Shown one piece after another: positions 7,177-15,428 of a stretch of DNA of 51,991 nt. Below the pieces are notes generated by a model. That model had not been told where the DNA came from and did not search any database. It was given only the letters and a program-made list of their open reading frames with translations. The stretch is from NCBI GenBank assembly GCA_966430775.1, contig CBJMMB010000007.1:1-51991 (forward strand). The letters are read 5' to 3'. The DNA is from Dyella_B sp966430775. Lineage in GTDB: Bacteria > Pseudomonadota > Gammaproteobacteria > Xanthomonadales > Rhodanobacteraceae. Position 1 is the stretch's first letter; every line of letters starts with the position of its first letter. The translations under genes and the position numbers were made by a program.

Positions 7177-9108
7177 TTACGAATCCTCCGACTGCAACAA
7201 CAACTGCGCCTTCGCCAGCAAATCCCCCATATCGAACGGCTTGATCAACGCCTCCGTCGCGCCGTCCAGCGTGCCGCCGTCCAGCCAATCGGTATCGGCG
7301 TAACCGGTCATCAAGATCACGCGCAGCGCGGGAAATTGCTTGCGCGCCTGGCAGCACAGCGCATAGCCGTCCATGCTCGGCAGGTCGACATCCGACAACA
7401 GCAGGTTCCAGGACGAACCGGCCGCCAGCATCGACAAGGCCTGGTCGCCCGACGCCGCTTCGTGCACATCGCAGCCCAACTGGCGCAGGCGCGTCGCCAC
7501 CGATTGGCGGATCGTCTCGTTGTCCTCCACCACCAGTACGCGGAAGCCGCGCAGATCCGGCGCCGGTTTGCTCTCTTTCGGCGGCAGCGCTTCCAGCGTG
7601 GCCTCGTCGCATGGCAGATAGAGCAATACCGAGGTTCCCGCGCCCGGCATGCTGCGAATATCCACCGCGCCGCCGTATTGCGTCACGAATCCATGCACCA
7701 TGGAGAGGCCAAGACCGGTGCCGTGGCCTTCCGGCTTGGTGGTGAAGAACGGTTCGAAGGCGCGGCGGCGGATTTCCTCGCTCATGCCGGGGCCGTCGTC
7801 GGAAACGGTGATCTCCACATACACGCTGCGCGTGCGATCGAGCGCTACCTGCACGCCGCTGTCTTCGGGCGTGCAGATACGGCAGGCCATGCTCAGGTGT
7901 CCGTGCCCAGCCATGGCGTCGCGCGCATTGACCGCCAGGTTGACCAGCGCGCTTTCCAACTGGCCGCTGTCGCAAGCCAGCGGCGGCAGGTCTTCGGGAA
8001 ACGAGACCTCCAGCGTGATGTCGTCACCCAGCGTGCGATCGAGCAGCTCGCGCATCGAACTCAATACCTTGGTCACGCACGTGCATTGGCTGGAGGCGTT
8101 TCGCCGCCGCGCCAGAGAAAGCAGGCGTTGCGTGAGCCGTCCGGCGCGCAAGGCGGCGTCCAGCGATACCAGCACATGCCGCTTGGCCTGGGCGACGTGA
8201 CGGCGATCCAGCGATAGCGACGCCAGCTCCAGCGAACTGATGATGCCTTGCAGGGCATTGTTGAAATCGTGCGCGATGCCGCCGGTGAGGTGGCCGATCG
8301 CCTCGATCTTCTGCGCGTGCACGATCTGCTCGCGCGCTTCGCGCAGCCGCCGTTCGGCCAGGCGCTGCTGGGTCTGGTCGTGGACGATCATGGCGAAGCC
8401 GAGCAGGGAGCCGTCGCTTTCGTGCACGGCTTCGACGATGACTTCGGCCGGAAAGCTTTCGCCATCCGCGCGCCGGAATTCGCATTCGGCGTTTGCGCGG
8501 CCGCTCTGGCCGGCCGTGCGCAGCAGCTGCCGGGGCAGCTCGTTGGTGCGTTGCGGCTCGTGGAAGAAAGTCGAGAACGAACGGCCGGCCACCACCTGGG
8601 CCGCGTAGCCGGTCATGCGCTGAGCGCCGAGATTCCAATCGCGCACGTTGCCGCGCACGTCGAGCATGCAGATCGCATAGTCGGTCACATCGTTCACGAA
8701 CAGGCGGAAGCGCCGCTCGCATTCGCGCAGGTGATCCTGCATGTGTTTGTGTATCTGCAGATCGCGCATGACCATCGCGAAACCATGCACGCTGCCGTCG
8801 CCACCCTTGAGCGCATGCACGGAAACATCCACGCGGATGCGCTGGCCTTGCTGCGACAGCCAGGTTTCCAGGCGTGCAGGGTGGTCGGTGCTGATGGCGT
8901 TGAGCGCGCTGTCCAGCAGCGCGCCGTCTTGCGAATCCGAATACAGGCTTGCGTAATGCTTGCCGATCAGCTCTTTCGGATCGTGCGTGCTGAACAGCGT
9001 CTCGCCGGCCTGCACCGCCGCCACGTAACCGTGTCGGTCCAGGATGAAGACGGCATGATCGGCGGGCAATGCACGGGGTGGACTGTCGTGAAGTAACGCT
9101 GGCGACAT
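7177..9108 (-). CDS. PAS-PAS hybrid sensor histidine kinase with receiver
   Basis: A 643-residue soluble hybrid kinase. Two PAS domains (about 15-120 and 130-250) are followed by a HisKA dimerisation domain with the phosphoacceptor His near 280 (GHLTGGIAHDFNNALQ). The HATPase_c domain has N (NLAVNARDAM), G1 (SDDGPGM) and G2 (GHGTGLGLSMVHGF) boxes. A C-terminal receiver (about 520-640) has the acidic pair VVEDNE, the acceptor Asp near 573 (LLLSDVDLPSMDGY) and Lys in ALIKPFD. There is no transmembrane segment, so it senses a cytoplasmic signal through PAS. The frame extends to a GTG at 9123; the ATG at 9108 is preferred but has only a weak ribosome binding site. Its output partner is not obvious. 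Confidence 0.9.
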   Translation of the reverse strand: MSPALLHDSPPRALPADHAVFILDRHGYVAAVQAGETLFSTHDPKELIGKHYASLYSDSQDGALLDSALNAISTDHPARLETWLSQQGQRIRVDVSVHALKGGDGSVHGFAMVMRDLQIHKHMQDHLRECERRFRLFVNDVTDYAICMLDVRGNVRDWNLGAQRMTGYAAQVVAGRSFSTFFHEPQRTNELPRQLLRTAGQSGRANAECEFRRADGESFPAEVIVEAVHESDGSLLGFAMIVHDQTQQRLAERRLREAREQIVHAQKIEAIGHLTGGIAHDFNNALQGIISSLELASLSLDRRHVAQAKRHVLVSLDAALRAGRLTQRLLSLARRRNASSQCTCVTKVLSSMRELLDRTLGDDITLEVSFPEDLPPLACDSGQLESALVNLAVNARDAMAGHGHLSMACRICTPEDSGVQVALDRTRSVYVEITVSDDGPGMSEEIRRRAFEPFFTTKPEGHGTGLGLSMVHGFVTQYGGAVDIRSMPGAGTSVLLYLPCDEATLEALPPKESKPAPDLRGFRVLVVEDNETIRQSVATRLRQLGCDVHEAASGDQALSMLAAGSSWNLLLSDVDLPSMDGYALCCQARKQFPALRVILMTGYADTDWLDGGTLDGATEALIKPFDMGDLLAKAQLLLQSEDS

Positions 9109-9628
9109 GGCAGGACTCGGCACGTAAGTTCGGGCGGATCAACCAGCGTCGCCCCGGCACTACCGCGAAGACGCTGCATTTCACTCATGCAGCGGCGACG
9201 GACACCATGCCTGTGCATGGCCGTTGCGCGAGTTACGTGCCTTCGAAGCCCCCGCAACCATGGCTGGCGTGCTCGGATAGCCGCATCGATCGACGTTCTA
9301 TGCCAACGTCTTTGCTGCAACCCCACCCGACGACGTCCGCATCCTCCGGCGCCAGCCCCCTTTGTCCGTTACCACCGATTCAAGATGATCGTTACAACGT
9401 AATCGGAGTGTGAAAATTCCGGGTATATGCGCGGCTAAACCTAGCATTTTCCGAGGTTTTCCAACGCCATCGACTGGTAAACGGTTTCGGTAATCCTTTG
9501 CATGAGCTTGTGGATGAGTACGTTCGTATGGCCTGCGCAACGCCTTTTCCTATGAGGCCGCATGCTTGTCTATCCCGGTGGCGGAGGCTTTTCGGCATCG
9601 GGACCATGGCTCAACGGAGATCCATACC
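9109..9628. other. Non-coding divergent region between kinase and CBS gene
   Basis: About 520 bases between a leftward and a rightward gene. Short frames here (for example at 9187 and 9298) have no family resemblance or ribosome binding sites and look like chance. The region must hold promoters for both genes, but I cannot assign one. I see no hairpin or repeat of the four dispersed families. Confidence 0.5.
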
Positions 9629-10048
9629 ATGCAAGCAAGCGACATCATGACCCGCAATCCGCGCTGTTGCTCGGCGCGCGATTCCGTACAGGGCGTAGCC
9701 AGGATCATGCGGGAGGCCGACATAGGCGAAGTTCCGGTGGTCGACGAGCAACGGAAACTGGTCGGCGTCATTACCGATCGCGACATCGTCGTGCGTTGCG
9801 TCGCCGAAGGCGAAACGCTGGATGCCTGCCTGGTCGACACCTACATGACCGCGCCGGCCGTATCGCTGCCCGAGGACGCCAGCGTGGAAGACGTCGCCAA
9901 CGCAATGGCGAAAGAAGCCGTGCGGCGCATTCCCATCACCGACAAGGACGGCAAGCTCTGCGGCATCGTGGCGCAGGCGGACCTCGAACATTCCGCCGCG
10001 CGCTCGCAGAAAGAAAAAGTGTCGCAACGCGTATCGACACCTCATTGA
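9629..10048 (+). CDS. Two-CBS-domain protein
   Basis: A 139-residue stand-alone CBS pair (Bateman module). CBS1 covers about 5-62 (MQASDIMTRNPRCCSARDSV, then ADIGEVPVVDEQRKLVGVIT DRDIVVR). CBS2 covers about 70-125 (MTAPAVSLPEDASVEDVANA, then RRIPITDKDGKLCGIVAQAD). Such modules bind adenine nucleotides (AMP, ATP, SAM or NAD) and sense energy or redox state. In other bacteria stand-alone versions are stress-induced. The ATG at 9629 has GGAGA about 8 bases upstream and removes a Pro/His-rich false extension. Its position next to kinases and stress proteins fits a stress role, but the ligand is unknown. Confidence 0.9.
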   Translation: MQASDIMTRNPRCCSARDSVQGVARIMREADIGEVPVVDEQRKLVGVITDRDIVVRCVAEGETLDACLVDTYMTAPAVSLPEDASVEDVANAMAKEAVRRIPITDKDGKLCGIVAQADLEHSAARSQKEKVSQRVSTPH

Positions 10049-10063
10049 GTGCATGCATCCATC

Positions 10064-10327
10064 ATGAAGGCATTGATCGAAGCGCTTCCCACTTTTCCGA
10101 TTCTGGTCAACCCGCAACCGGCGCCGCCGCCGGACCCGGTGAAACCACCGAGCCCCGCTCCGCCGTTGCCCGACCAGGGGCTGCCGGTGCCACAACCGAG
10201 CCGTCCGCCGATGCGCGAACCCAATGCCGATCCACCGCCGATCGATGATCCGAAGCCGCCGCCGAGTTGGCGGCCGGTGGCGTGGTGTGGTGTGCGCGAA
10301 GTTGCGTGGGGTGCGCGGTACGCGTGA
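10064..10327 (+). CDS. Possible proline-rich small protein
   Basis: An 87-residue frame directly downstream of the CBS gene. It has a short hydrophobic start (MKALIEALPTFPILVNPQP), then about 50 residues in which nearly every second or third residue is Pro (PAPPPDPVKPPSPAPPLPDQ), and an ordinary tail ending GARYA. Pro-rich segments occur in periplasmic spacer proteins, but such frames also arise by chance in CCG-rich DNA. No ribosome binding site is visible before the ATG at 10064, although coupling to the CBS gene 15 bases upstream is possible. I do not recognise a family. Confidence 0.4.
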   Translation: MKALIEALPTFPILVNPQPAPPPDPVKPPSPAPPLPDQGLPVPQPSRPPMREPNADPPPIDDPKPPPSWRPVAWCGVREVAWGARYA

Positions 10328-10363
10328 TTTTCTGATCACCTCACCGGTACTGCATTACCTCAT

Positions 10364-10433
10364 CGTCATTCCGGCGAAGGCCGGAATCCATGCTTCGTTG
10401 TGACGATAGATTCCGGCCTTCGCCGGAATGACG
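10364..10433. repeat. Dispersed inverted repeat family B, short copy B1
   Basis: A 70-bp near-perfect inverted repeat: CGTCATTCCGGCGAAGGCCG at the left end, its complement CGGCCTTCGCCGGAATGACG at the right end, and about 30 bases between (ATGCTTCGTTGTGACGATAG). It lies between the convergent proline-rich frame and the sigma-54 regulator. Confidence 0.9.
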
Positions 10434-10479
10434 GTGAGGGAGGTTGCGAATTGCATGCATTGTTCAAGCCACTGGCAAT

Positions 10480-11817
10480 CTATGCACTCCGCCCCTCACC
10501 CCGATACCGCATCAACTTGTTGTAGATCGTCTTCACGCTGATCCCCAGCATCCGCGCCGCGCGCGTCTTGTCGTTGCCGCATTGGCGCAGCGCCTGCTCG
10601 ATCGCCATGCGCTCGATGTCTTCCAGCGTCTGGCCGGTGAGGGCAGGGAACGAGCGTTCGCCATGCCGCGCGCGGCGCATGCCGATTTCCTGCGCGACGT
10701 CGATGCGGTCGTTGTCCGCCATCAGGTAGGCGCGCTGCACGATATGTTGCAGTTCGCGCACGTTGCCCGGCCATGCGTAGGCCTGGATGCATTCGAGCGA
10801 TGCATCGGTCAATACGCATTGCGTACCGTACTTGTCGTTCAGGCGATCGAGAAAACGCATGGCCAGCCATACCGCGTCATCGTCACGATCACGCAGCGGC
10901 GGCAGTGCGATGGGGAAATCGCACAGGCGGTAATAGACGTCGTTGCGCAGTTGTCCGTCGCACACGGCCAGCCATGGGTCGCGGTTGCAGGCGGCGATCA
11001 CGCGCACATCCAGTGCGTGCGGGTCCTGCGCACCCAGCCGCGTGACGGTTCCGGTTTCCAGCGCGCGCAGCAGATAGGTCTGCAGGGGCGGCGGCATTTC
11101 GGTGAATTCATCGAGGAACAGCGTGCCGTGCTGGGCCTGTTCGAAGAAACCGCTGTGATCGCGCACCGCGCCGGTGAAGCTGCCGCGCTCGTGCCCGAAC
11201 AGCAGGCTGCCGAGCAGGTCCGGCGGAATCGCACCGCAATTGACGGGAACGAAGCGCCCGCGGCGGCCGCTCAATGTATGCAGGGCTTCGGCCGCCAGTT
11301 CCTTGCCGGTGCCGCTTTCGCCGTGCAGCAGCACGGTGTTGTCGGTGGGCGCGATGCGGCGAATCAGCTTGAACACGCGCCGCATGCACTGGGATGCGCC
11401 GATCATGTCGCCGCATTCGTCCATCTCTTGCGCCTGGCGCAGACCCGCGCGGCGCGCGGCGCGATCGAACAGCGCATTCAGGCGTGCGCCGTCCACGGGT
11501 TTTACCATGTAATCGTCGATGCGCAGACGGATCGCCTGGATGGCCGTATCCATGTCCGGACGCCCGGTGACCACCACCACGTCGCCATCGCGCGCATCAC
11601 CAAGATGATCGATCAGTTCCAGGCCGCTGCCATCGGGCAGCAGCAGATCGACCATCATCAGATCCAGCGGGCGTTCCTGCGCGATCACCACCGACGCGTC
11701 GTGCACGGTGGATGCGGTCATCACGTCGAAGCCTTTCGCTTCGGCCTGGGCGCCGGTGCCGTGGACGAATGCAGGATCATCGTCGACCAGCAGAACGGAC
11801 GGAGCGTTGCCGCGCAT
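10480..11817 (-). CDS. NtrC-family sigma-54-dependent response regulator
   Basis: A 445-residue regulator. The receiver domain (1-120) has the acidic pocket VDDD (11-14), acceptor D57 (MMVDLLLPDG) and K106. A central AAA+ domain has Walker A GESGTGKE (166-173), the sigma-54 contact loop GSFTGA (212-217) and Walker B TLFLDE. A C-terminal Fis-type helix-turn-helix follows (ALRQCGNDKTRAARMLGISV). The loop is GSFTGA rather than GAFTGA; a Ser at that position occurs in some functional family members. GAGG precedes the ATG by about 6 bases. It lies 82 bases downstream of the DUF4142 gene on the same strand and may be cotranscribed with it and the KGG gene. No kinase is adjacent and its target promoters are unknown. 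Confidence 0.93.
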   Translation of the reverse strand: MRGNAPSVLLVDDDPAFVHGTGAQAEAKGFDVMTASTVHDASVVIAQERPLDLMMVDLLLPDGSGLELIDHLGDARDGDVVVVTGRPDMDTAIQAIRLRIDDYMVKPVDGARLNALFDRAARRAGLRQAQEMDECGDMIGASQCMRRVFKLIRRIAPTDNTVLLHGESGTGKELAAEALHTLSGRRGRFVPVNCGAIPPDLLGSLLFGHERGSFTGAVRDHSGFFEQAQHGTLFLDEFTEMPPPLQTYLLRALETGTVTRLGAQDPHALDVRVIAACNRDPWLAVCDGQLRNDVYYRLCDFPIALPPLRDRDDDAVWLAMRFLDRLNDKYGTQCVLTDASLECIQAYAWPGNVRELQHIVQRAYLMADNDRIDVAQEIGMRRARHGERSFPALTGQTLEDIERMAIEQALRQCGNDKTRAARMLGISVKTIYNKLMRYRGEGRSA

Positions 11818-11899
11818 GGAAAACCTCGACTGCCTGCGGATACGCGGGAAAGGATCAGGATGCGCGGAGCGAAGTGGAGAGCCCGTGGAAAGGCAGCCG

Positions 11900-12463
11900 C
11901 TACATCGGTGGCAATGGCGGCGACGCCACGTGCGGTTCCAGTTCTTCAGCCATTTTCAGATGCAGGTCGAGCGTGGGCAGAGTGTCTTCGGCCAGGTGCC
12001 GAATCTCGGCGTTGCCGCTGCCGGCGGCCGCGGTGAACAGGTCGATCGCCTTGCGGTGATCCTGCACGATCACTTCGTCGTAGGCCTGGTCGAACGCACC
12101 GCCGCGCAGCGTGCGCAACTGTTGCGTCTGCTGCTTCACTTCCTGGCCCGGCTCGGCCGACACGTTCACGCGATAACGCCACGCCAGGCTGGCCAGCTTG
12201 CGGTTGACCTGGATCTGATCGTCCACGATGCGCTTGGCCATGTATTGCACCGAGGCGGCGGAGGAGATCTTCAAGGCCAGCTGGCTCAGCGCAACTTCCG
12301 CGGCGGACACCGTCACGGCCTGGCGCAGGAAGCGCCGGTCTTCCTTGCTGATGCTGCCGTGGGTGCGAGCAGGGTGGTTGGCGCTGGCTTTGAGCTGGTA
12401 ATAAACCACCAACGCAATGAGGGCAAGAATGCCGGCAAGCAGCGTAGTCTGCGTCAGGTCCAT
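11900..12463 (-). CDS. DUF4142 ferritin-like protein with N-terminal anchor
   Basis: A 187-residue protein. One N-terminal hydrophobic segment (TLLAGILALIALVVYYQL) serves as signal anchor. The DUF4142 helical bundle follows at about 40-175 (DRRFLRQAVTVSAAEVALSQ, then YMAKRIVDDQIQVNRKLASL and FDQAYDEVIVQDHRKAIDLF), then a Pro-rich tail. DUF4142 proteins are predicted ferritin-like bundles, often exported and linked to stress islands; their function is unknown. The ATG overlaps the end of the upstream KGG gene by 10 bases, so translation is probably coupled. GAAGAAG precedes the start. The domain faces the periplasm if the anchor is as predicted. Confidence 0.88.
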   Translation of the reverse strand: MDLTQTTLLAGILALIALVVYYQLKASANHPARTHGSISKEDRRFLRQAVTVSAAEVALSQLALKISSAASVQYMAKRIVDDQIQVNRKLASLAWRYRVNVSAEPGQEVKQQTQQLRTLRGGAFDQAYDEVIVQDHRKAIDLFTAAAGSGNAEIRHLAEDTLPTLDLHLKMAEELEPHVASPPLPPM

Positions 12464-12717
12464 GCTTCTTCGGATGGTTCGGACGTGCCGTCGCGCGTGC
12501 TGCCGCGGCGGCCGAGCTCGGCCATGTGCTTGCGGTTGCGACTGATCTGGCTGCCGCCTTTCTGGCCGGCCTTGCGTGCTTCCTCGGGTGTGAAGCGATG
12601 CGCACGCCCTCTGGCATGCGCGATGCGGCCGCCCAGGCTGGCCACTTCGCGGCGACGCTGCTCATCCATGGCGGCAAACCCCCGGGGCGTAACGCTGGTT
12701 TCGTCGTGATCGGACAT
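12454..12717 (-). CDS. KGG-motif stress protein
   Basis: An 87-residue hydrophilic protein. RGFAAMDEQRRREVASLGGR and FTPEEARKAGQKGGSQISRN are two KGG-type stress motifs. The RGF-(A/S)-MDE opening is shared with the KGG protein at 13831-14028 (RGFASMDESKQRKIASKGGK), so the two are paralogues. The ATG at 12717 gives the natural conserved start; the longer frame upstream reads like non-coding sequence. Its 3' end overlaps the DUF4142 start by 10 bases, making it the first gene of a possible KGG-DUF4142-NtrC unit. GCGTTCACC lies about 86 bases upstream. It is probably cytoplasmic and disordered. Confidence 0.85.
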   Translation of the reverse strand: MSDHDETSVTPRGFAAMDEQRRREVASLGGRIAHARGRAHRFTPEEARKAGQKGGSQISRNRKHMAELGRRGSTRDGTSEPSEEAWT

Positions 12718-12905
12718 GACAACACTCGTTAAGCGCATTTGGCAGGTGCATGAAGTGTTCAACCTGCGGCCTGCGAAGCGCGTGAATGTATGGCAAAGAG
12801 GAGGTGAACGCCAAAGCGTGCATGACGCGCGCACGACGCGATGAAATCCCGGCAAAAACCCGCACGCATGCACGGCCATGACGGAATTTCATCCCGGCCT
12901 ACAAG

Positions 12906-13532
12906 CTAAACGCGACCAAAATGACGCGATTCGAACAGCGAGCCGGTGCGTCCGGTCATGCTGCTTTTCAGCGGACGTGTGGTTTTCGTCGTCAGTTGCT
13001 GACGGCGCACGAGGCCGAGCACCACATCTTCAAATGCCTGCTGCAGCGTCGAGCGCTGCTCGCGATGCTGCAGGCAGGCGTGCTGGAAGTGGGTCACGAA
13101 GCGTTGCAGCTCGGCGTCCTTCATCAAGGCCAGCAGCAGGCCCCACGACACTTCGTTGAACTGCTCCACCGCAAGCAGCGCCTGCATCGAGGGCAGCACC
13201 GGGATGTCTTCATCGCTAACCTGCTGCTGCGCGGCCTGCATCATGATGAGGAAGGGGCCGCTCCCTTGTTCCTGCCGCTCGATATCCGGCTTGTCGCCGA
13301 GCACGTCCAGCGCCTGCATCAGCAGGTGGACGTGCTCGGTCATGGTTTCGCAAAACGGTTCAAACCGGGACAGGTCCAGGGCGCGAATGACCGGGTCCTT
13401 GTTGCTGCGGCATTTTTCGATGAAGCGCTCGTACATGCGTATGCTGCTGCGTTCGTACGCCATGCGCACGGCGAGCAGATCGGTCAGCGACAAGTGTTCG
13501 CCGGTAGTGCGGGTGGAGAGGTCTTCGGTCAT
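12906..13532 (-). CDS. Ferritin-like helical-bundle protein
   Basis: A 208-residue, almost wholly helical protein beginning MTEDLSTRTTGEHLSLTDLL. Helices carry metal-site-like residues: AYERSSIRMYERFIEKC, ETMTEHVHLLMQAL (an ExxH pattern), AVEQFNEVSWGLLLALM and HFQHACLQHREQ. This pattern suggests the ferritin-like fold, but I cannot name a family and do not claim iron storage. There is no signal peptide. The ATG at 13532 is preferred; the frame extends to 13649 without a plausible ribosome binding site. Neighbouring KGG and DUF4142 genes suggest a stress role. The 188 bases before the next gene (12718-12905) hold no other gene. Confidence 0.7.
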   Translation of the reverse strand: MTEDLSTRTTGEHLSLTDLLAVRMAYERSSIRMYERFIEKCRSNKDPVIRALDLSRFEPFCETMTEHVHLLMQALDVLGDKPDIERQEQGSGPFLIMMQAAQQQVSDEDIPVLPSMQALLAVEQFNEVSWGLLLALMKDAELQRFVTHFQHACLQHREQRSTLQQAFEDVVLGLVRRQQLTTKTTRPLKSSMTGRTGSLFESRHFGRV

Positions 13533-13830
13533 GTTGGATGTGCCTTTTTTGATGGAAGGGGCAGATAACGCGATGCAACACCACGAGCAGAACGACGCGC
13601 AGTGCGCTTGTGTAAAGCCTAGCGCACGGTGTGCGGTGTACATGTCCACGCGACCTTAAAAACAGCGGGAAAACGCAGGCAAACAGGCGTATGCGCCTAC
13701 TCCAAACAAGTCTGTCACGGACGCGAAAAACGATTCACGGACATCTCAAATCCGTTTGACTACTCACTGTCTAGAGTGGCAACCGTTCGTCGTAGAGACG
13801 GACGTTTTGTTCCTCACTGGAGTCAAGTTC

Positions 13831-14028
13831 ATGACAACCGAAAAAAGCAACCGCGGATTCGCTTCGATGGATGAATCCAAGCAGCGCAAGATCGCCAGCA
13901 AAGGCGGGAAGGCTGGCGGTGGTGATCATGCTACGCACGAGCAACATGTGCAGGCCGGTCGGCAGAGCAGTGGCGGAACCCACGAGCAACACGTAAAAGC
14001 CGGCCAGCAGAGCCACAAGAACACATGA
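13831..14028 (+). CDS. Small KGG-motif stress protein
   Basis: A 65-residue hydrophilic protein: MTTEKSNRGFASMDESKQRK, then IASKGGKAGGGDHATHEQHV and a repeated unit THEQHV(Q/K)AG(R/Q)QS. It is a KGG/GsiB-type stress protein and a paralogue of the one at 12454-12717. Residue composition (no Cys or Trp; rich in His, Gln, Gly and Lys) suggests a disordered protein. TGGAGT precedes the ATG at 13831 by about 10 bases. TTTGAC at 13755 and TCTAGAGT at about 13771 could be parts of a promoter, but their spacing is too short for a normal -35/-10 pair. A hairpin terminator follows at 14081. Confidence 0.85.
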   Translation: MTTEKSNRGFASMDESKQRKIASKGGKAGGGDHATHEQHVQAGRQSSGGTHEQHVKAGQQSHKNT

Positions 14029-14080
14029 TGTGTTTGGGAACCTAGGAGTCCCGCCGTAGGCCATGGACGTGCTGAAGAAG

Positions 14081-14110
14081 AGAGCCCGGCAATAGGATGT
14101 GCCGGGCTCT
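14081..14110 (+). terminator. Hairpin terminator after KGG gene
   Basis: A 10-bp perfect stem AGAGCCCGGC / GCCGGGCTCT with a 10-base loop, followed by CGGCGTTTGTTACTT, which is only weakly T-rich. It lies 52 bases after the KGG stop codon. Confidence 0.65.
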
Positions 14111-14144
14111 CGGCGTTTGTTACTTCTGCCAGGCCTTACCTGAT

Positions 14145-14214
14145 GGTCATTCCGGCGCAGGCCGGAATCCATGCTTCGTCCTGGCGATGGATTCCGGCCT
14201 TCGCCGGAATGACG
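14145..14214. repeat. Dispersed inverted repeat family B, short copy B2
   Basis: A 70-bp copy nearly identical to B1 (ATTCCGGC...GCCGGAATCCATGCTTC, then ATTCCGGCCTTCGCCGGAAT). It lies between the convergent KGG and BON genes. Confidence 0.9.
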
Positions 14215-14260
14215 TTTTGGTTCTTTGTAATTGGCGGTCTAGCGGGAAAGAAAACCAGCC

Positions 14261-15151
14261 TCACTCATTCCGCGACAACCCACCGCTACCTTCACCTTCC
14301 TCGCTCCACGCATCCCCGCGACTCACGCGCAGGCGATTCTCGACATCCTTCACGCCGCTGATATGTTCCGCACAATCCTCGGCGCGGTGTTTCATCTGGC
14401 GCTCCGGCACTTGCCCTTGCAAGGTGACCACGCCGGATTCCACCGTGACCTGGATCGAGCTGGCGTCGACGTGCGGATCGTCGGTGAGGCGGTCGCAGAC
14501 GTCTTCGCGGATGCGTTCGTCCGAGCGTGTGTAGCCGCTGGGGCCGCGGCCGTAATAGGCGCCGCCGCGTTCACCGGCATGGCGCCAGCTTTCCTCGCCC
14601 CAGCCGGACGCACCGTAGTCGCTGGGATAGTTTTCGAGGCCGCGTTCCGGATGGCGGTAGGTCGAACCGAAGGTGGGGCCGTACATCGAGCCGTAGCCGC
14701 GTTCGCCGGGCTGGAAATTCAGCGTGCTTTGTTCAAGATCCTCGCCACGCCAGCCATAGCGTCCATGCCCGGCCGGACTGATGCGTTCGGCGCCGCGCTG
14801 GCGCCATGCTTCCTCCGGCGAATAGCCTTCCCAGCTCTCCTGGAAGCGTTGGCCGTAGCGCGGGTTTTCATGGCTTTGGTGGTCGCCATACCCTTGCGCG
14901 TATTCGTTGCGGTCGTAGTCGACGTGGCGGCCGTAGTCATAATCCTGCTCGCCGCGCTGCGCCGCGCCGCCGTAGTGCGACAGCCAGCGCGCGGTCTGGG
15001 CGTCGTTCCAGTTGGAGGCGCGGTCCTCAAAGCGGGTGTCCTCAAAGCGCGACGGATTGTCGCGTGAAGCGCGGCCGGCCTGATAACGCTCCGAGACGTC
15101 GAAGCGCGAAGGCGGGCGATGGTGCCGTTGCTGGGAGTAGTCGCGATTCAT
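14261..15151 (-). CDS. BON-domain protein with Tyr/Gly/Arg-rich N-terminal region
   Basis: A 296-residue protein. The N-terminal 200 residues are low complexity and rich in Arg, Tyr, Gly, Asp and Glu (YDYGRHVDYDRNEYAQGYGD). A Gly-rich linker follows, then the SDERIREDVCDRLTDDPHVD segment and a BON domain (IQVTVESGVVTLQGQVPERQ, then HISGVKDVENRL). This architecture is common in proteobacterial stress proteins. It differs from the BON protein at 4690 in its N-terminal half. AAGGAG lies about 7 bases before the ATG at 15151, which excludes the longer frame to 15478. It is divergent from the DUF892 gene. Cytoplasmic location is inferred from the lack of a signal peptide. Confidence 0.88.
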   Translation of the reverse strand: MNRDYSQQRHHRPPSRFDVSERYQAGRASRDNPSRFEDTRFEDRASNWNDAQTARWLSHYGGAAQRGEQDYDYGRHVDYDRNEYAQGYGDHQSHENPRYGQRFQESWEGYSPEEAWRQRGAERISPAGHGRYGWRGEDLEQSTLNFQPGERGYGSMYGPTFGSTYRHPERGLENYPSDYGASGWGEESWRHAGERGGAYYGRGPSGYTRSDERIREDVCDRLTDDPHVDASSIQVTVESGVVTLQGQVPERQMKHRAEDCAEHISGVKDVENRLRVSRGDAWSEEGEGSGGLSRNE

Positions 15152-15328
15152 GGATGGCTCCTTTTCAAGTTGGAGGGAACACGCGTGTTGCGGGCGATGG
15201 TTCGCAACATCCATGCCACGCCGCGAGCGCGCGCGGCGGGCCCCGCAGCACATCGGCAGGAAATAATTACCCGACGTGCGCCGGAAAATCTTTCCGCTGC
15301 GACGCATCGACGTCGCGTGCAGTGCAGC

Positions 15329-15348
15329 GTGAACGACAACCGGTTCAC
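15329..15348. promoter_or_regulatory. Palindromic operator-like site between BON and DUF892 genes
   Basis: GTGAAC-N8-GTTCAC inverted repeat in the divergent 15152-15428 region. It contains CGGTTCACC (15341-15349), which also appears 59 bases upstream of the BON gene start at 5493, with a near copy (GCGTTCACC) upstream of the KGG gene at 12717. It could be a regulator site; no binder is known. Confidence 0.3.
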
Positions 15349-15428
15349 CCGGCCATGTCGCCTCCACAACGGCGGCCTGCCTATCTTGTTGGCTCGCATT
15401 CCATAATGAACCCGAAGGAGCACACACC

